The notes under the pieces are model-generated. The model made no database searches. It was not told the origin of the DNA and was given only the letters and a program-made list of their open reading frames with translations. A stretch of DNA of 64,000 nt from Sweltsa coloradensis (Eukaryota; Arthropoda; Insecta; Plecoptera; Chloroperlidae). The stretch spans positions 248,001 to 312,000 of the forward strand of contig JAMZAV010000636.1 in the NCBI GenBank assembly GCA_024449915.1, read 5' to 3'. Made by a program: the position numbers and the translations under genes. Shown one piece after another: positions 26,119 to 34,126 of the stretch. Each line of letters opens with the position of its first letter. The first letter of the stretch is position 1.

Positions 26119-29100
26119 ATTCCGGATTTTTTTCTCCAGTGTAGTGAAATGGAATCTTCGCTTCGCTCGCTACGCTCGCTACGCTCATCCAAAAATATAT
26201 TCAATAAAATAATAAATCTAACAAAATAGGGAACTGTCCTTCATTACCAAATTTGAATATGTCCCTACTAATAACCTCAAATACCGACCTGTAAAGTTTT
26301 TTTTGCGTCCTGCTTTTATTAGCGCCAACTGTGAGCGAGGAAAAATTTGAACCGGGCTTCGCGCCGGAAAACGGCCATGCGCCATTGCAGGTGGGCGTGA
26401 CGTCATCGCGAGGTTTGCCGAGGCCTGCCAAGGTCTGCTGGATCTCCGCCTAGCGGAGGATCGTCTAACTCTCTAGGCCACACGAGCGAGTTAGACGAGC
26501 CTCCGCCAGGTGGCGGAGATGTAGTAGACCTTGAGTTCTGCCACTGACAGCTGCTTGCTACTTGTGTAGCCCGCTCCTCCACTCATCAGATTATCCGGAT
26601 AAAACGTGTATAAATCAGTCAGATGCCTCGTTACAAATGGTGCATTGTACCAATTTGTACAAACACTACTTTTAAAACACCAGACAAAATATTCATTAAT
26701 ATGCCAAAAGAACGAAATAGGAGAAACGCATGGTTCAAAGCTGCAAGACGAGATGTAAACAAACACGCGCCGTCTGCCGAATCCACACTTTACTGTTGTG
26801 AAGATCACTTTACTGTAAGAATATGACTATAGCCTATAGTTTATACATACTAGGAAAACGCTTAAGTCCTGCCGCGTTGATGGATGAGCTTTTTAAAGTT
26901 TTTAGTTTGCGTGGGATATCTTTACTTTTGCAAGTGCTTTGTTTTGCTGCTTACGCAATGTAGGTGATTGTTGTCAACTTTCTTTTGTTTCTTGTCAATT
27001 GGTATTATTTACCGTAAAAAACTTTTATTTGAAGCTTTATTTCGATGGATTCTGGCTAACTTTTTCAACTTTTTCTTTCAAAAGGTACTACATCACCATA
27101 ACCTTAATGTCCATGTATAATATGAACGTTGTAGCCCCACCCGTTTGGTCAGAATTGGCCCAAACGGCACGAAAATATCGCACAAAAAATCAAAAAACTT
27201 ATATTAAAAGCTTTATTTCTATAGATTCTGGCTAACTTTTTCAACTTTTTCTTTCAAAATGTACTACATCACCTTAACCTTAATGTTCATGTGTAATATG
27301 AACGTTGTAGCCTAACCCGTTTGGTCAGAATTGGCCCAAATGGCACGAAAATATCGCACAAAAAATCGAAAAAAAATCGTAAAAGTACGATATTCATGAG
27401 AAATATTTCTTCGATTGTACCCAAAAACGTGGCAAGTCTAAGTTCAGAGATTTCGAAGGTCCTGTCAAATTTTCATCAAGATCGCACATGCCGTTTGCCC
27501 GGTAGAGAGCGAACAAACAGACGGGAAAAAAAAAAAAAAAAAAAAAAAACACCCGAGCTAAATTTTTTGGGGGTCAGTGAAATTGAAGTCTTCGCTCGCT
27601 ACGCTCATCCAATTATTACAGTTGTTCTTCAGTTTAATTTAACAAATTATGAGCTTCATTTTGCATTGCTTTCTTTCAGAATACAAATCAAAGTCAACCC
27701 ATATATTTTAGTGGCCTAGCCATAGGAATACACACGTACGGAATTGTATCTTGGGATTTACATACCAAGGTCAAGGACAAAGGCTGTAAGCCTAATAACT
27801 AATAAGTGAAAATTAATAATACTGTACAGGCTCATTATTATTTTAGCTACAAGATGATGTGGAGAATTACACCAGTTTTTAACACTGTTTTTCTTCAATA
27901 AAAACAACGAAAAACAACCTAAAATTAGTAATATTTAAATTTAAAAAATATTTAATTAATTAATTAATTAAATTAATTAATTAAGTTTATTTAAAATGAG
28001 TATTTCTATAATGAATATTTTTTTTCAAATGTCTCTAAAATTATAACACACATAATTTCAGTGATTTTAAACGTTCCCATAAAGTTTCATCAATCATCAG
28101 TTTCATTCAGAGTAGCCGTTTAACAAATATCACGAAAATATCTCATGAAAAAATGAAAAAAATCGTAAAAGTACGATAATCATAAGAAATATTAATTGAT
28201 CGACTGTACCTTAAAACGTGGCAGGTCTAAGTTCAGAGATTTTGAAGATCCCTCCAATTTTCATCAAGATCGCATATGCCGATTGCCCGTAGAGAGCGAA
28301 CAAACAGACAAAAAAAACTAACAAAAACAAAACACCCGTGCTATTTCTCTTGGGGTAACGTAAGTGAAAAAAAAACACTATGTCAAATTGAAGTCTTCTC
28401 TCCGCTCATCCAATAATTGTATATTTTCAGAGTGATTACTGTTGATAAATCGTTAATAAATAATCAGTTATTTTTATTTATTTATCATTTGAAGTTGTTT
28501 TTCATTGTGTTTATTGATGAAAAACAGTGTTAAAAACTGGTCCATACCAACAACAGAAGTGCCGAAAATACATGCACAGCACAAAAGAACGAAGTCTGAC
28601 TATTAGAAAAAGAAAGGTGGAACACGGTTTCCGACCTGATCTACTATTTAAAATTGTAAATCATTACAGTGCATTTATTGATTGGTGACTGAGATAGCCT
28701 ATGTAGGCCTAGGTCTATAGGCTATATATATGTAGGCCTACACCAACGCCTGTCCCTAGGGCCGTAAGGAGTATGTTTTCAATCTTCATCCTAGAAGTAA
28801 ATGTACAAAATACCCTAAACCCTAGTCAAATTAAAAATGAAGCTAGGGCCTAGGCCTCCTAAGCAAGCCTAGAAGTGGGAAACCGGCAAACTGTAACCCT
28901 ATTTCCGCGTATCTGTCTCTTTTTACTCCTATAACCTCAGCAGAGACGTGACTGAGGCTATTTATGTATGTAGTCACCATAACTGCATTAACATGAGGTA
29001 GATTTAAGGAGTCGGCTTTCTCAAACCCCTTTTCAGTCATCTTGTGTAGAACGTCAGACACTGACAGACGTAAACACCGATGGTAAACACGCACTGTTGT

Positions 29101-30656
29101 GACAACGCTCAGTCCGCAGTCGGCCTCACCGCACGATGACGTCACAACCAATCAGAGCGCGTACTGAAATCTTTGCGCGGGAAGTCAAAACCGAGGAACT
29201 TTGAACATGCATAGAATCCACAGATTTCATTTTTTATAGTTTATTTTATTGCGATGTTTATTAAATTGAATATTACAAATTACTAAATACGTGTAAGATA
29301 TATTTGAAACCAAGGACAGTTCTCTATTACATAATGCTTATTGACATTGCGATCTCAATAATCAGTAAAACCATTGAGAACACCGAGAACAATAAAATGG
29401 AAGTGTCCAAATTTAACTCAAGAAATAACAAGAATTTGAAAAATGAAAAGAGAGTTGGCTCGAGCGTTAAGCGCACGACTCTGATTCGGGAGGTCCCGGG
29501 TTCAAATCCCGTCGAGACCGGCAATCCTGACTGAAGGTTTTATCCGAGAAACAGCTCTCGGTCATCCCTTCACAATTGTCCTATCCGCACCATACCTAGT
29601 TTCGACACCTGAAGAGGAGCATGAAATTGCACCCTATGGGCAAGCTTCCCACGAAAAATTATTATTATTAATCTCGGGCACTGGAGTCATTTCATCTTCT
29701 CTCTCTGCCAACCTACAATGCCAATGCAAATCTCTACATCAGCATGCAAAAAGTAGTCACCCTTCAAACGACTACATAATCAGAACATTTTTGCAATAAT
29801 CTCGGTCCTAAATATATATTTACATTTTGCCATAAAAATTCCTAGTTTTACAGATGGATCCTATTATTGATTTTGTTATCTCTAAGAAAGAACATGCCTC
29901 ACTGGCCTTAATTCCGCCTATAAATCTTTATTATTTTATTAATTTGTCTACAAAAATATGCTATTTCACCTGTAATAAATAATGTAAACTTTTATTTGGC
30001 TTGAATATCACCCTGGCTGCAGGGGCATAGCGAGGAGGAGGGGGATCAGGGTGTCCGATCTCCCCCCGAAATCAGAAGAAGGGTTATAATAGTACTAGGA
30101 AAACGCTTAGTCCCGCCGCGTTGTTGGATGAGCGTAATTGGTGCATTGAGCTGCCATGTGTTATGCGGATTTTCTGTTGTTCTGTGAAAAAATTATTACT
30201 AAGTCGAAGATTTTTTTTAAATTAAATTTAATTAAATAAAAAAATAACTTTTTATTTTTTATTAATCGTAATTTTAAAAAAGAAAAAAATCGTAAAATTG
30301 TGATTTTCATAAAAAATAATTATTCGATTGCGCTCAAATTTTACACGAATATATTAATTCATAGAATTAAGGTTTTGTGAAAAAATCATTACAATAGGAT
30401 AAAGCATGTAGGTGTCATCCACTTTAAATAAAGTGACACTCTTCTCTGGTGTGTCTAATCTGTGTCGGGTGTTCCACAGGGTGACTCGGGTGGGCCACTT
30501 CAGGTCCGACTTAGGAGTCCCGACCCGTTCTGCATGTATAGCCTCATCGGCCTGGTCTCTTTTGGAGTTGCTGCTTGCGGAGTGGGAAACTCGCCCGCCG
30601 TCTACACTAGAGTATCCAACTACATCCCGTGGATTGAACAACACGTTTGGCCGTAG
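9558..30656 (+). CDS. CLIP-domain serine protease, CLIPC/Snake type (6 exons seen, 5' end missing)
   Basis: Secreted arthropod zymogen of extracellular proteolytic cascades (Toll activation, melanization or clotting type). The exons join in matching phase: 9558-9848, 13639-13793, 13988-14100, 15994-16256, 19020-19195, 30480-30656. About 390 residues are visible. Order: CLIP domain (six Cys), Thr/Pro linker, KCVEY and DC linker motifs, activation site ETL/IVGG, then TAAHC (His), NDIALL (Asp) and GDSGGP (Ser). Leu at P1 of the activation site is typical of the CLIPC group (Snake, HP6). Residue 189 is Asp (KDTCGGDS), implying trypsin-like specificity; position 226 is Ala (SPAVYTRV) where Gly is usual. 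The exon with the signal peptide was not found and may lie upstream. Introns hold many transposons; the last is 11.3 kb. Confidence 0.9.
9938..10703 (-). mobile_element. Helentron-like element, copy 3
   Basis: Minus orientation in the first visible protease intron. The 3' end reads CTAAG here (mutated CTAGG), then the AACGC/GCGTT hairpin. The 5' terminus CGCTCATCCAA lies at 10693-10703. The open frame 10474-10668 is the repeat's own recurrent frame, not a gene. Confidence 0.75.
10704..12173. other. Intron stretch with small repeats
   Basis: Intronic. A segment at about 10864-10945 ('ctcggaatctcgaagtatca') recurs at 21820-21890. A short inverted repeat (cccatgatctaac / gttagatcatggg, about 11468-11560) flanks an (AT)n/(ATT)n tract. 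A retroposon tail with AATA-type repeats lies at 11886-11972. Confidence 0.5.
11886..11975 (+). repeat. Retroposon 3' tail with (AAAT)n
   Basis: The sequence 'tcctcctttgtaaatcag...aatagaatagacgttaaa' followed by AAATAAAT repeats matches 1752-1797 and 48478-48540. The shared tail followed by a simple repeat is typical of LINE or SINE 3' ends. Confidence 0.5.
12174..12789 (-). mobile_element. Helentron-like element, copy 4
   Basis: Minus copy, CTAGGAAAACGC to CGCTCATCCAA, flanked by A and T. A C-homopolymer run (about 12190-12204) interrupts the hairpin loop. Confidence 0.75.
12790..13638. other. Intron stretch
   Basis: No gene recognised. A small imperfect palindrome with AATTAATTAATTAG arms lies at about 13018-13066. 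The minus open frame of 104 codons at 13095-13409 has no domain I know and lies within an intron. Confidence 0.35.
13639..13793 (+). CDS. Protease exon 2: linker, activation site and start of catalytic domain
   Basis: The acceptor is tacacag. The first codon completes as Lys with the last base of the previous exon, giving [10 protein letters not shown], the KCxEY motif common in CLIPC proteases. TTDC supplies the Cys that pairs with the catalytic domain. The activation junction is [10 protein letters not shown], followed by PKEFPHM. The donor is GTAGGT directly after the ATG codon of FPHM (phase 0). Confidence 0.88.
13988..14100 (+). CDS. Protease exon 3: catalytic His
   Basis: The acceptor is gctgcag. 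The exon encodes AALGYG...[22 protein letters not shown], with the catalytic His in TAAHC. The donor is GTATGT at 14101, phase 2, which joins to the next exon as [11 protein letters not shown]. Confidence 0.9.
14170..14290 (-). repeat. tRNA-derived SINE fragment (minus strand)
   Basis: The minus strand reads CGAGAGGTCCCAGGTTCAA, matching the ATTCGGGAGGTCCCGGGTTC region of the 29453 SINE. It is intronic, between protease exons 3 and 4. Confidence 0.5.
14392..15775. mobile_element. 1.4 kb foldback (palindromic) element
   Basis: Two arms of about 650 bp (14392-15050 and about 15115-15775) are inverted copies, starting ATCCTGTCAAATAAG and ending CTTATTTGACAGGAT. Internal landmarks such as GGCCGCCATATTGGAAAATGG occur in both arms. 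Flanking TA on each side (14390-14391, 15776-15777) fits a 2-bp TA target duplication. It fills most of the intron between the His and Asp exons. No coding capacity. Confidence 0.8.
15994..16256 (+). CDS. Protease exon 4: catalytic Asp
   Basis: The acceptor is tgggcag, entering in phase 2. The exon encodes [26 protein letters not shown] (catalytic Asp), RPACLNT (the Cys that bridges to the linker) and [11 protein letters not shown]. The donor is GTAAGT at 16257, phase 1. The apparent Met start upstream belongs to the intron. Confidence 0.9.
16546..16683. repeat. 48-bp minisatellite, left part
   Basis: Three units of 'gggtaaacactacagtaaat' plus 'acagttgcgtaggtacctaa'. A further unit lies at 17478-17525, on the other side of an inserted Helentron-like element, so the array was split by that insertion. 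Confidence 0.8.
16684..17477 (+). mobile_element. Helentron-like element, copy 5 (exact empty site known)
   Basis: TTGGATGAGCG start; variant 3' tail AACGCGCCTGAAAAAGCGTT then TGCGAAGCTTCCTAG. It sits inside a minisatellite: the left flank ends gtacctaa and the right flank begins taattcaggg. Joined, these give gtacctaataattcaggg, which is exactly the intact unit junction seen elsewhere in the array. Insertion was therefore between A and T with no target duplication. Confidence 0.85.
17660..18658 (+). mobile_element. Helentron-like element, copy 6 (expanded interior)
   Basis: TTGGATGAGCG start, GGCGGGACTTAAGCGTTTTCCTAG end. About 1 kb long because the internal block of about 170 bp is repeated several times, including a second copy of the 'cacgattccgg...cgaaatctctgaactta' segment at 17950-18030. 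Confidence 0.75.
19020..19195 (+). CDS. Protease exon 5: disulfide loop and residue 189
   Basis: The acceptor is ctttcag, entering in phase 1 to complete Thr. The exon encodes [31 protein letters not shown] and KKDTCG. The Asp of KDTC is chymotrypsin position 189, at the base of the S1 pocket. The exon ends in phase 0 at the GTAATT donor (19196), so the catalytic GDSGGP motif begins in the next exon. Reading on past the donor gives only intron. Confidence 0.88.
19196..20358. other. Start of the 11.3 kb last protease intron
   Basis: No exon or transposon ends that I can support in this stretch. The short open frames carry no recognisable domains. Confidence 0.35.
20363..20984. mobile_element. 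Palindromic MITE with TTAA flanks
   Basis: Near-perfect inverted arms (20363-20665 and 20690-20984) begin GGCTATTCCACCGCG and end CGCGGTGGAATAGCC. TTAA flanks both sides (20359-20362, 20985-20988), as expected for a TTAA-targeting, piggyBac-like transposase. No coding capacity; about 620 bp. Confidence 0.8.
21020..21290 (+). repeat. Retroposon 3' end with TTTATT tail, copy A
   Basis: The sequence 'cagggttggcttggtcg', 'gtcccccactga', 'actgagtgggtagac' followed by AAAT/TTTATT repeats closely matches 44755-44905. This is a shared 3' terminal region of a LINE or SINE family. Confidence 0.55.
21300..22110. other. Intron stretch
   Basis: Only a short repeat at 21805-21890, shared with 10864-10945, is recognisable. 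No gene. Confidence 0.35.
22112..24520 (-). mobile_element. Helentron-like element(s), copy 7, interrupted by copy 8
   Basis: The minus-oriented sequence begins with the variant 3' tail (GAAGCTTCGTAAACGC) and ends GCTCATCCAA at 24520. It contains several tandem copies of the 'gcagttctaagttcagagat' core and is split at 22914/23714 by a plus-oriented copy. A sequence jump near 23911 suggests that a deletion or recombination between two copies built the right half. Confidence 0.65.
22915..23713 (+). mobile_element. Helentron-like element, copy 8 (nested)
   Basis: TTGGATGAGCG to GCGTTTTCCTAG, inserted in the opposite orientation within copy 7. The host consensus ccagaaaatttcatcgcaat is interrupted between its T run and atcg. 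The flanks are T and T. Confidence 0.8.
24521..25207 (-). mobile_element. Helentron-like element, copy 9 (head-to-tail with copy 7)
   Basis: Begins CTAGGAAAACGC at 24521, directly after the CCAA end of copy 7 at 24520, with no bases between. It ends GCTCATCCAA at 25207. Direct abutment fixes the element ends as TTGG and CTAG. Confidence 0.8.
25368..26192 (-). mobile_element. Helentron-like element, copy 10
   Basis: CTAGGAAAACGCTTAAGTCC to CGCTCATCCAA, with a long poly-A tract (26080-26117) inside. The lysine-rich open frame over it is the repeat's recurrent translation and not a gene. Confidence 0.78.
26396..26535 (+). promoter_or_regulatory. Candidate promoter of the THAP exon (TGACGTCA) with inverted repeat
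   Basis: A palindromic CRE/ATF site TGACGTCA lies at 26398-26405 in a locally GC-rich stretch (26330-26430), about 220 bp upstream of the THAP ATG. Just downstream, 26445-26535 forms an imperfect inverted repeat (tctgctggatctccgcc / ggcggagatgtagtaga). The promoter role is inferred from position only. Confidence 0.35.
26623..26814 (+). CDS. THAP-domain protein, first exon
   Basis: Starts [12 protein letters not shown] and has the THAP C2CH zinc-finger order: C-x4-C near the start and CEDHF (C-x2-H) at about residue 58, with [10 protein letters not shown] between. This is a DNA-binding fold used by host regulators and by P-element-type transposases. The exon ends in phase 0 at a GTAAGA donor (26815), right after DHFT. 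The next 760 bp are a Helentron-like element, so the following exon has been pushed away or lost. A 40-codon candidate next exon is at 27680-27799. Whether this is a host gene or a transposase start cannot be decided here. Confidence 0.7.
26850..27612 (-). mobile_element. Helentron-like element, family B, copy 11
   Basis: Shares the termini of family A (CTAGGAAAACGCTTAAG ... CGCTCATCCAA) but has a different interior, with 'gaattggcccaaa', 'agctaaattttttgggggtc' and a direct duplication of about 175 bp (about 27031-27195 / 27205-27370). It lies just after the THAP donor site. Confidence 0.75.
27680..27802 (+). CDS. Possible terminal exon of the THAP gene (speculative)
   Basis: A strong acceptor (ttgctttctttcag) is followed by 40 open codons in the phase expected from the THAP exon, reading [16 protein letters not shown]... 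and ending KPNN-stop. It has no domain I recognise. The phase fit has a one-in-three chance of being accidental. Confidence 0.2.
   Translation, partial: NTNQSQPIYFSGLAIGIHTYGIVSWDLHTKVKDKGCKPNN
28090..28413 (-). mobile_element. Helentron-like family B fragment, copy 12
   Basis: Carries the family B core (aacgtggcaggtctaagttc, catcaagatcgcatatgccg) and the 5' terminus CCGCTCATCCAA at 28413. It lacks the hairpin end, so it is truncated on the left. Confidence 0.6.
28843..29040 (-). CDS. Possible first exon of a SWIM-associated N-terminal protein
   Basis: From the ATG at 29040 the frame reads [20 protein letters not shown], then MVTTYINS and [11 protein letters not shown]. The pattern LNLPxVxxxMVxxY...SAEVxGVK recalls the N-terminus of arthropod SWIM zinc-finger or transposon-related proteins. 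That is recollection of a family pattern, not a search. The frame continues to 28843 but runs into TAGGCCTA-type repeats, so the true donor probably lies earlier (a GTAAAA occurs after AEVIG). Upstream lie TGACGTCA and CCAAT motifs. The exon is antisense within the last protease intron. Confidence 0.3.
   Translation of the reverse strand: MTEKGFEKADSLNLPHVNAVMVTTYINSLSHVSAEVIGVKRDRYAEIGLQFAGFPLLGLLRRPRP
29128..29190 (-). promoter_or_regulatory. Candidate promoter: CRE and CCAAT motifs
   Basis: TGACGTCA at 29137-29144 and CCAAT at 29148-29152 (ATTGG when read on the minus strand) lie 100-115 bp upstream of the minus-strand ATG at 29040. A GC-rich TTTGCGCGGGAAG follows at 29172-29184. The grouping resembles a housekeeping-type promoter; function is inferred. 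Confidence 0.35.
29453..29650 (+). repeat. tRNA-derived SINE
   Basis: A-box-like TGGCTCGAGCG at about 29457 and B box GGGTTCAAATCCC at 29498-29510, followed by the body 'caatcctgactgaaggtttt' shared with 3928 and 4435. It ends in an ATT repeat near 29660. Confidence 0.65.
30019..30094. mobile_element. hAT-like terminal fragment
   Basis: CAGGGGCATAGCGAGG is a typical hAT-type terminal inverted repeat sequence, but only one end is visible. The sequence is cut by the next element at 30095. Confidence 0.3.
30095..30416 (-). mobile_element. Truncated Helentron-like element, copy 13
   Basis: An intact 3' end (CTAGGAAAACGCTTAGTCC, hairpin, GGATGAGCGTAATTGG) runs into the interior and stops after 'gcatgtaggtgt', 63 bp before the acceptor junction of protease exon 6. 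The missing half was deleted or never copied. Confidence 0.7.
30480..30656 (+). CDS. Protease exon 6 (last): catalytic Ser and C-terminus
   Basis: The acceptor is ttccacag, phase 0. The exon encodes [11 protein letters not shown] (catalytic Ser), [34 protein letters not shown] and the stop codon at 30654-30656. Ser214-Phe215-Gly216 (SFG) replaces the common SWG, and Ala occupies position 226. The terminal WIEQHVWP helix is normal for the family. No AATAAA occurs in the next 500 bp; candidates lie at about 31443 and 31632. Confidence 0.9.
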   Translation, partial: GDSGGPLQVRLRSPDPFCMYSLIGLVSFGVAACGVGNSPAVYTRVSNYIPWIEQHVWP

Positions 30657-31088
30657 ATCAACTTACTTTCAATCCCATGAGACATGGTAATAGTTTCAAG
30701 TGGGAAATTACATCATACAGTGTAATTAATCAATCATGTAAAAGCATAATTTCAAAAATCAAATAGGGCATGGTTCAGTAAAAGAAAAGTATATATTTAA
30801 ACAGCGGAGTATGGTAGTAGATATAGTTGGTCCAACGAAAGAATGCAAATGTTTCAAAATTGTTTTCCCAACATAACAACTTTGTCAATTAATCTATTCA
30901 CGCTAGCTCGGATCTAGCACACGGAGGAACTCTGTCATATAGCACAGATAATATTTGCTTGTGTTGGTAAAATATATTTGTCTATCATACACAAAGGCGA
31001 CATTCCTTTTATCGCGCATTCAGACTAGCCCCACCACTACAAAGCATCTGCATTCTTTCATTCGAGCTAGTACATATAGTGTTATGCA
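30657..31088. other. 3' flank of the protease gene
   Basis: Presumably contains 3' UTR. No other feature seen. Confidence 0.35.
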
Positions 31089-31603
31089 GTCTTGGGAAGG
31101 AACGTATTCCTAGAAACGCGTTCCTGGGAACGTTTTTTTTTCAGGAACTATAATTGAAACACATTCCTTCTGCATTTCGCATTCTAGAAACTGAAACGTG
31201 AAAAGTTACTATTTGGTGGAAACTTGGAACGAATTTAATTTCTTTGCAAGTACCTTTTGCCGAATTCCAGTACCTGATATCATGAACTACAGTAGCCTAT
31301 AAAAAATATCTGGGGACTTTCCGTGTTTTTGAAAATGGCTCCACCCTCTTATCAGATTCAGAGTGTGGAATCGGAAGGATTCCTTTGTAAATTGTCAGCT
31401 GTTTTTTTTCTATTTATCACTACTAAATAATAATAATAATGATAAATAAACTTCAGTCATATTGTTAACATGTTTAAAAGGAACGTAAAAGGAACTAAGT
31501 TCTCAAAAAAAAAGAATGGGAATTAGGATCAGATTGGTTTTAAGCAAAAATAACTCAACTTTTCAAAGAATTCCTTTTCTGAAGGAACTTGTCCAAGACT
31601 GAG
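31089..31603. mobile_element. TIR element with CAGTCTTGG ends (hAT-like)
   Basis: The left CAGTCTTGGGAAGGAAC is matched in inverted form by the right GGAACTTGTCCAAGACTG. The termini resemble hAT elements, but I could not find a clear 8-bp target duplication. No coding. Confidence 0.4.
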
Positions 31604-32105
31604 TATAAGGTTATTATTACAATAACTTGCTAAATAAACTCCCCACCTATTAATGATCTGTCAAAACAATCCAACTACCTATATTACAACACATATTTGT
31701 ATTATTATTGTAATATTTAATTTTTTACCTAGATGTGGTACCTACTACCTACATGTATACATTTTGGTTCATTTGGTATATTTTCTGGCCACAAGAATTA
31801 CCAATGTTAAAAATGTTATTCAGGTCATGAAATAGACGCACAGTAGCAAACGATCACTTTCTGTTTGTTTCCATTTTTTTTCTTAATTAAGGCTAACCTG
31901 AGAACATTTGTATGAATGCAACATTTTGGTAATTTTTTTTTAACGCTAACTATTTGAATTTCTTATTTCTTACATTAGTTCGAGTCTCGAGGCTAGGCTC
32001 TTCAAATACTGATGGGCACAATCATAAAAATAAACTGGACAAGCAGTTCTAAAAGTATTATGCTTGTACTTCTTCAGTTTTCAGTGTGTCTGTATTCTTT
32101 AACTA
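31604..32105. other. AT-rich intergenic stretch
   Basis: No gene or terminal repeat that I can support. Confidence 0.3.
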
Positions 32106-32711
32106 AGGTGACCGGTTAAACCGGTACAAACCGTTTTCAGAACACTTGTACCGGTGTCCCGAGAGGGGGAAAGTGTTCCTGTATTCTGCCAACTGTACCA
32201 TGTATGGGAGGATAGCTTGAAAAAATCCACGCCTCTGATAAACACTAATAGTATTCAATAACATTTGGAATAGTTCTTCCACTTGCAAGAAAATAATTCA
32301 TTTTCTCAGTCATTATTTGCATTGAATTTGTTTGTAGATAAAAAAAATCAAAATGTATCAATCATGCAACTGAACTATGTTCTTTTCTCTTTTAATTTTG
32401 ATGTAAATATGAATATTATACAAATTCATTTTTTATTGACAATTACCTTCAGTACAGTACCGGTAGTAGGCCTATGATGTTTGTATTTTATTTTTACTAT
32501 GCTATCATTTTCAAACACTAGAAATTGATTTGTTATGCCTACAAAAATGTAGGTTACAATAAGCCCATATTCCATTAAAGTGTTCTGGGCATTTGGTGCA
32601 ATCTTGAATTTTGTTTTCCTCTGGAGCCTGGGCCTCTGCCCCAGACCTGAGCTGGTCCTTGGGATACACTTTAATTGTACCGATTGGTAACTTTCAAAAT
32701 ATGGTCACCTT
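32106..32711. mobile_element. TIR element with AGGTGACC ends
   Basis: AAGGTGACC at the left is matched by GGTCACCTT at the right, within similar TTAACTA-like flanks. The assignment is tentative because the inverted match is short. Confidence 0.35.
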
Positions 32712-33229
32712 AATTAACTACCGGTACATAAAGCTTAAAAGTTCAATAACAATATTATATAGGTAGGCATTGAAACAAGCATTTTTCAAATTATTCAAAT
32801 GTTCTATCAGGATTTAAAATAATGTGTGTTGCCAAAGACTGCTTTTTGCAAAAGCGTTTACTTTCAGGACGTTGATGGAATGAAAGCATTTGGTGCTTTG
32901 ATTTTGTTAACATAGAATTATTTTTTTTAAATAGTGCCAGTGGGGTACTGGACTTGAGGGTTTTAAATGGTGGGAGTGACAGGGGGAGCTAAGTACTTTT
33001 GCGGGAAAGATACCCAGCACGAGGTTTTAGGGGCAGAGTCCCCCCACCCCCGCAGCAATAGCGGTGCAGACAACATTTGTAGGGCCTAAATGAGTTTTAT
33101 AGAGCGCATTTTCTTAAAGTAGTGGGCTGAATGTAACACCAATATTATGTAGTTTTTGTACAGTTGGCCCCTACTATTTAAAACCACAAAAACAATTTAA
33201 ACACCGACTATAGGCATACTATTAAAAAT

Positions 33230-33278
33230 CCAGGGGGATGCAAGTGTACCCCCTTGCCACTATGCGCCAACGCCTCTG
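33230..33278. mobile_element. hAT-like terminal fragment
   Basis: The minus strand reads CAGAGGCGTTGGCGCATAGT, then a G-rich stretch, similar in type to hAT ends and to the fragment at 30019. The other end was not identified. Confidence 0.25.
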
Positions 33279-33487
33279 TCTATGGATATAGGTACCAACT
33301 AACAACAGATGGCTGAAAAGAGCAAAATTTCCAAGAAGTGTGTGTGAGTGTGACATTGTTTTAGTTTTTAGCGACAAAATTGGTGATTCTTAAAAACCCT
33401 AAGCCTAAGTAAAAGCCAAGAAACAGTATTACGGTACTAGTATCCTCAAGTAAAAGTGTGATTATCATTAGAATTATTGATATTAGA

Positions 33488-34126
33488 CCTGTGCGTTCAC
33501 CAAAACCCAAAATCCAAATTATGCATAAAACAGTAGTTATAGAGTATGATAATTAATCACAGTCTTTTGAAAATACCATAATATGTAATATTTTTGATTT
33601 TTTTGGTTGATCAATATTTCCGCTATTATGTAGTACTACTTTTTTGAACGACTTTTGGTGGTAAGTTTTGCAAAAAGTATAGCCTACTATTTGGATGGCT
33701 GATATTTTTATTGTAGCTTACACTCATCTTTGACTATATAGAATGAGGTATTTTGAAATGTGTATCTTCAATACCGGCACCTTACATTTTACAGTGTTTT
33801 ACATTTTCCGCTACTTTTGTGGTATTTGTACCGTCAAAAGAAAAAAAGGAAGATCTTAAGATACAAAAGCTATACATTTCAAAATACCTAATTCAATAGT
33901 CAAAGATAAGTGTAAGCTATAATAAAAATATCAGCCATTCAAATGGTATACTTTTGGCAAAACTTAGCACCAAAAATCGTTGAAAAAAGTAGCAATAGCG
34001 GAAAAATGCATCAACCAAAAAAATATATATATTTTGATCTTTTCAAATAACTGTGATTAATGATCATACTCTATAACTACTGTTTTATGTATATTTTGGG
34101 ATTTTGGTTTTTGGTGAACACACAGC
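33488..34126. mobile_element. Palindromic foldback element
   Basis: The arms 33488-33790 and 33850-34126 are inverted copies: CTGTGCGTTCACC against GGTGAACACACAG at the ends, and gtcaaagat / atctttgac inside. The left arm carries an extra TAGCCTA that is absent from the right arm (33680-33686). Confidence 0.7.

Noticed and set aside
24162..26212. Recurring open frames with peptide LSSEISKxSIKFHRN... as a small-protein gene family
   Set aside because: They occur in many Helentron-like copies, merge into lysine runs from poly-A, lack consistent starts, and are better explained as translations of one repeat.
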